From the NCBI GenBank assembly GCA_027717875.1, contig JALLOL010000110.1:1-8050 (forward strand): 8,050 nucleotides of DNA, read 5' to 3'. Positions 5,875 through 8,050 of the stretch are shown here, piece by piece (within the stretch, counting starts at the first letter, position 1; each line of letters starts with the position of its first letter). Under the pieces are notes generated by a model, which saw nothing but the letters and a program-made list of their open reading frames with translations, had not been told where the DNA came from and ran no database searches. Made by a program: the position numbers and the translations under genes. Source of the DNA: Acidobacteria bacterium AH-259-L09. Lineage in GTDB: Bacteria; Acidobacteriota; UBA6911; RPQK01.

Positions 5875-6124
5875 ATTGCTACAACTCTCTATATATTGGT
5901 ATGAATCACCTTGGTTTGATCTATATGCAGGGGTAGTTTTCCGCAAGCTGTGTTGGTAAAGGCGTCCGACACTGTAAACCAAGGTTGTCAGATTTTCCGT
6001 CTCGTCGGAGTTTTCCCATCCGTTGGGTCCTTCGTCTTGAAACATTTATTCCCCCAAAAGAACATATCCCATCACAGGACATATATGGGGTGATTGGAAT
6101 CACATATGCCTGTATTCTCATTGC
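5875..6124. other. Intergenic stretch upstream of the pilin operon
   Basis: No gene is convincing here. A minus-strand frame of 71 codons (6045 to 5830) has an ATG preceded by GGGGGA at short spacing. It has no recognisable domain, and its 3' end runs through the candidate promoter, so I leave it as a doubtful small ORF. The stretch also holds the inverted repeat at 6080-6108. Confidence 0.4.
6080..6108. repeat. Imperfect inverted repeat (hairpin or operator)
   Basis: The arms are CATAT...GTGATT and AATCAC...ATATG around a GG centre. The inner six-base arms are perfect and the outer CATAT/ATATG arms are offset by one or two bases. There is no T-run on either side, so it is not a terminator. 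It could be a protein-binding site for the pilin operon or for the plus-strand ORF, or a structured leader. Confidence 0.4.
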
Positions 6125-6472
6125 GTGGGAGGTTGCTGGGGACAAGCAGGCGATGAGCAAGCCGGCACCGCAAGAAACCCCACGTACCTGTGGGGCTTAG
6201 AGACATTGTCGCCTCTGACCGAACTTGGTGTTCTGGGGCAATTGAACGGTTTACTTTTTTGCTCATCTGCTAATCCGGCCCTGCTGCTTGAGCAGCTGAC
6301 GCGAGAAGTAAGTCGCTCGAGCACGGGCCATTTCGAGTGGAAGGACCAAGAGGAAGAATATATGGCAGGCTACTGGTCAATGTTCCTAAAGCCTAACTTT
6401 CTTGCTCCCGATTGGATTGTGGTGATGAGTGAATCCAAAGCCAACGTGCTTGCGCCACTAGCCTCAAAATAA
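6125..6472 (+). CDS. Small hypothetical protein, plus strand, start uncertain
   Basis: I do not recognise this ORF. Its latter part (about residues 40-115) is protein-like: QLNGLLFCSSANPALLLEQL, then a charged stretch GHFEWKDQEEEYMAGYW, then NFLAPDWIVVMSES. A rho-independent terminator lies about 25 bases after the TAA, which supports a real transcript ending here. The 5' end is doubtful: the frame opens at GTG 6125, a TTG at 6206 is an alternative, and neither has a good ribosome binding site. It may be a 5'-truncated gene next to the insertion sequence. No membrane segment or known domain is visible. Confidence 0.35.
   Translation: MGGCWGQAGDEQAGTARNPTYLWGLETLSPLTELGVLGQLNGLLFCSSANPALLLEQLTREVSRSSTGHFEWKDQEEEYMAGYWSMFLKPNFLAPDWIVVMSESKANVLAPLASK
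6175..6198 (-). repeat. Strong hairpin, possible weak minus-strand terminator
   Basis: CCCCAC (6178-6183) and GTGGGG (6190-6195) form a perfect stem with a six-base loop. On the minus strand, flanking AAG/TTT extends it to nine pairs including a G:T, followed by TTTCTT. This resembles a short terminator that would insulate the pilin side from transcription coming from the insertion sequence. It lies inside the doubtful plus-strand ORF. Confidence 0.4.
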
Positions 6473-6496
6473 GCGCAATTCTAAAAACAGGGTCTC

Positions 6497-6521
6497 CCTC
6501 CGGTTTTTGGAGGCGTTTTTT
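6497..6521 (+). terminator. Rho-independent terminator after the plus-strand ORF
   Basis: CCTCC (6497-6501) pairs with GGAGG (6509-6513) around a seven-base loop and is followed after CG by six Ts (6516-6521). The stem is short, but the layout is classical for plus-strand transcription. It would stop transcripts from the 6125-6472 ORF before they enter the insertion sequence antisense to its transposase. Confidence 0.6.
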
Positions 6522-6692
6522 CGGCCTACGGGCTCACTTGTGGCCTCCCTTGGTCCGGAGGGACCCGTCTAAGCATGGGGTTTTCCTCCCGGAACACCAT
6601 TTGACGCCGAAATAGGCGATTTTGTGCGCATTGATCGGTATTTACGACGCACCTCCCCCTCATTATCCCTTCACGTATTCCCTGAAGGCTCT
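6522..6692. other. Flank between terminator and transposase stop; probable end of the IS
   Basis: No gene is supported. The outer end of the insertion sequence should lie in this stretch, but its other end is outside the window, so terminal inverted repeats cannot be paired. A second CCTCC/GGAGG hairpin sits at 6544-6561. Confidence 0.4.
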
Positions 6693-8050
6693 TCAGGTAA
6701 GGCACTGCTGTTTCAGCCACGCACTTGCCTCCAACAGAAGCCGAGTCCAAGAATTGACTTGAAGGAGCCGGTAGATCAGCCGCCGGCCGCTGCGCAGGAT
6801 CTGGCAGGGCAACTGGATGATCTCCTGCAGAAAGCGCCGAAATTCCATCCGCAGGATCTGCCGCGCTCGCTGTTTGTGCGGCAGCACCAGCCCCAGCCAA
6901 GCCTTCAGATTCCAGGCCTGCGCCGCGATCACCAGGTACGCCCAATTCGAAACCAGCGTATCCGAAGGCATGCGCAGCGCTTCCACTCCGTTCTTGAGCT
7001 GCTCAATCACGTTTTCCTGATTACAGCGCCGGTTGTTCTCCCTGACCACCTCGGACGCCCTCATCTCCTCTGCAGCCACATTGGTCACATAAAAGTGATA
7101 GCGAGTTTGCGGCAGCAGCCGCTGCTGCCCTTTTTCCACCAGGATGCTCTTGCGCAAGACGATCATCCGATACGTCTTTTCCGCCTGAGTGGGCCGATAC
7201 TGCAGCTCGGCCACCTCCTCTCGCTCCAGCCTCAGATTTTTAAAACCTCGCCGGCGCACGATCTCGCGCTTCACCTTCCCTCGCCGCTTCCGCCTCTTCT
7301 TGCCCGCCTGCTGCCCCGACGATCGCACCAGTTCGCTCCAGGCCTCCTCCGGCAGTGCGTCGGCCCGAGCCACGAAACTCGGATGGGCATCGATTCCGAA
7401 GTTGAATTCCACCCCGTCGTCCGTCCACCGGTCAAAGTGGCGGGTCAGGGAAAAATCCGTATCTCCTCGCAGCCGCACTTTCCGAAAACCGCCCCCGCGC
7501 ACCAGCGCGATGGCTCGATCGATCCACTCCGGCGCCCCCTCGTGGGAGGGCCGACTGGCCGGGCGATTGACCGCATACAGCACCTCTCCTGTGTTGGCCA
7601 GGCTGACGATCAGCGGCCCGTAGCCCCACTCCCCCTTATAACTGACATCGATCCCTTCCTTGCATTCGCCCCAGGTCGGGGCAATCGTCCCATCGATGTC
7701 CAGGTCCGCTCGTTCAAAAAAACTTTCCGCCTGCTGGCGCCATACCTTCAGCCGGGGCCCCTGGACGGCCTCCATCAAATCGATGACGTCCGCCTCCGAA
7801 AAACGCCTCAGAAAATCGCCTGCCGTACTGGGGGCCGGAATCTTCTGTGCCCCCACCGCTTCCAGATAACTCACATTCTTTCTCCGGCTCTCCACGTCCT
7901 GAAGACGCGTCCCTCCGCTCGACACGTTGTAAATGAGGCTGAGGATGTGGTCGGACTCGTGGTAGGGCTGGTGGCGCTTAAAGACCGTGACTCCCTGGTC
8001 GATCGCCTCGGCCAGACCCACGGTTTTCACCAGCTGCTGGACCAGACCTA
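6693..8050 (-). CDS. IS1380-family transposase, N-terminus beyond window
   Basis: This is a DDE transposase of the IS1380 family. Counting from the GTG at 8030, YHESDHILSLIYNVSSGG (23-40), then KIPAPSTAGDFLRRF (63-77), LDIDGT (first catalytic Asp, about 113), RLRGDTDFSLTRHFDRW (second Asp, about 190) and CNQENVIEQLKNG (catalytic Glu, 339 or 343) all match the family. A basic stretch (KKRRKRRGKVKREIVRRR, 244-261) lies in the insertion region. It catalyses cut-and-paste or copy movement of its own element. The frame has no stop from 6695 to the window edge, and in-frame GLVQQL continues upstream of 8030, so the true start is beyond 8050. At least 445 residues are visible and none of the key motifs is broken. 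Confidence 0.9.
   Translation of the reverse strand, partial: GLVQQLVKTVGLAEAIDQGVTVFKRHQPYHESDHILSLIYNVSSGGTRLQDVESRRKNVSYLEAVGAQKIPAPSTAGDFLRRFSEADVIDLMEAVQGPRLKVWRQQAESFFERADLDIDGTIAPTWGECKEGIDVSYKGEWGYGPLIVSLANTGEVLYAVNRPASRPSHEGAPEWIDRAIALVRGGGFRKVRLRGDTDFSLTRHFDRWTDDGVEFNFGIDAHPSFVARADALPEEAWSELVRSSGQQAGKKRRKRRGKVKREIVRRRGFKNLRLEREEVAELQYRPTQAEKTYRMIVLRKSILVEKGQQRLLPQTRYHFYVTNVAAEEMRASEVVRENNRRCNQENVIEQLKNGVEALRMPSDTLVSNWAYLVIAAQAWNLKAWLGLVLPHKQRARQILRMEFRRFLQEIIQLPCQILRSGRRLIYRLLQVNSWTRLLLEASAWLKQQCLT
6693..8050 (-). mobile_element. Insertion sequence, IS1380 family (partial)
   Basis: The minimum extent is set by the transposase. The 3' end of the element lies somewhere in 6500-6692 and the 5' end is outside the window. 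The gene appears intact, so the element may be active. The terminal repeats and target duplication cannot be seen. Confidence 0.7.

Noticed and set aside
5830..6045. 71-codon minus-strand ORF upstream of fimT
   Set aside because: There is no recognisable domain, the ribosome binding site is poor, and it overlaps the candidate promoter. It is noted only within the intergenic entry.
6130..6240. Possible cyclic-di-GMP (GEMM) riboswitch near the GCAAGAAACC and GTGGGG bases
   Set aside because: The conserved GCAAA-type loops and the receptor tetraloop pattern are missing on both strands; only a simple hairpin remains.
6526..6945. 139-codon minus-strand frame overlapping the transposase end
   Set aside because: Its first part is an out-of-frame reading of the transposase and its composition is Ala/Pro-rich; it is a shadow.

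Overview
The window looks like a chromosomal segment of a Gram-negative bacterium with type IV pili, most plausibly a deltaproteobacterium of the Desulfuromonadales/Geobacter kind. That placement is inferred from two things: the run of FimT/GspH, PilV, PilW and PilX-type minor pilins, and a small HAMP-type membrane protein in the same operon. No rRNA or core marker is present to confirm it. Nearly every gene lies on the minus strand, so the region reads from right to left.

Right end (about 6520-8050): an IS1380-family transposase that runs off the window edge, plus its 3' flank. Next to it, on the plus strand, is a small unrecognised ORF (6125-6472) followed by a convincing rho-independent terminator. 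Between this ORF and the pilin genes lie two hairpins and a sigma-54-like promoter sequence.

Centre (2209-5732, minus strand): a tight minor-pilin operon. The order is fimT/gspH-like, pilV-like, pilW-like and pilX-like, with gaps of 3-5 bp, followed after about 158 bp by a two-helix membrane protein with a HAMP-like segment. The first three proteins have clean prepilin cleavage sites. The PilX-like protein lacks Glu5 and carries a long C-terminal region with repeated SGNP-type motifs. Degenerate copies of the pilX 3' end and, less surely, of a piece of fimT lie outside the two ends of the operon. This suggests an older tandem duplication that has decayed.

Left end (1-1904): a cluster that reads as integron gene cassettes without an integrase in view. 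A VOC-family protein gene (1048-1434) is followed directly by a well-formed attC recombination site (973-1033). Its outer arms, nested stem and two extrahelical bases sit where they should for a cassette in the same orientation as the gene. A GTTGGGC core lies just upstream of that gene. The next unit downstream is a metallophosphoesterase gene with a 2-base shift inside its GHTH metal-binding motif. A second VOC gene (1488-1904) lies on the other side. The main discoveries are this cassette-like array beside a pilin locus and the decayed pilin duplicates.
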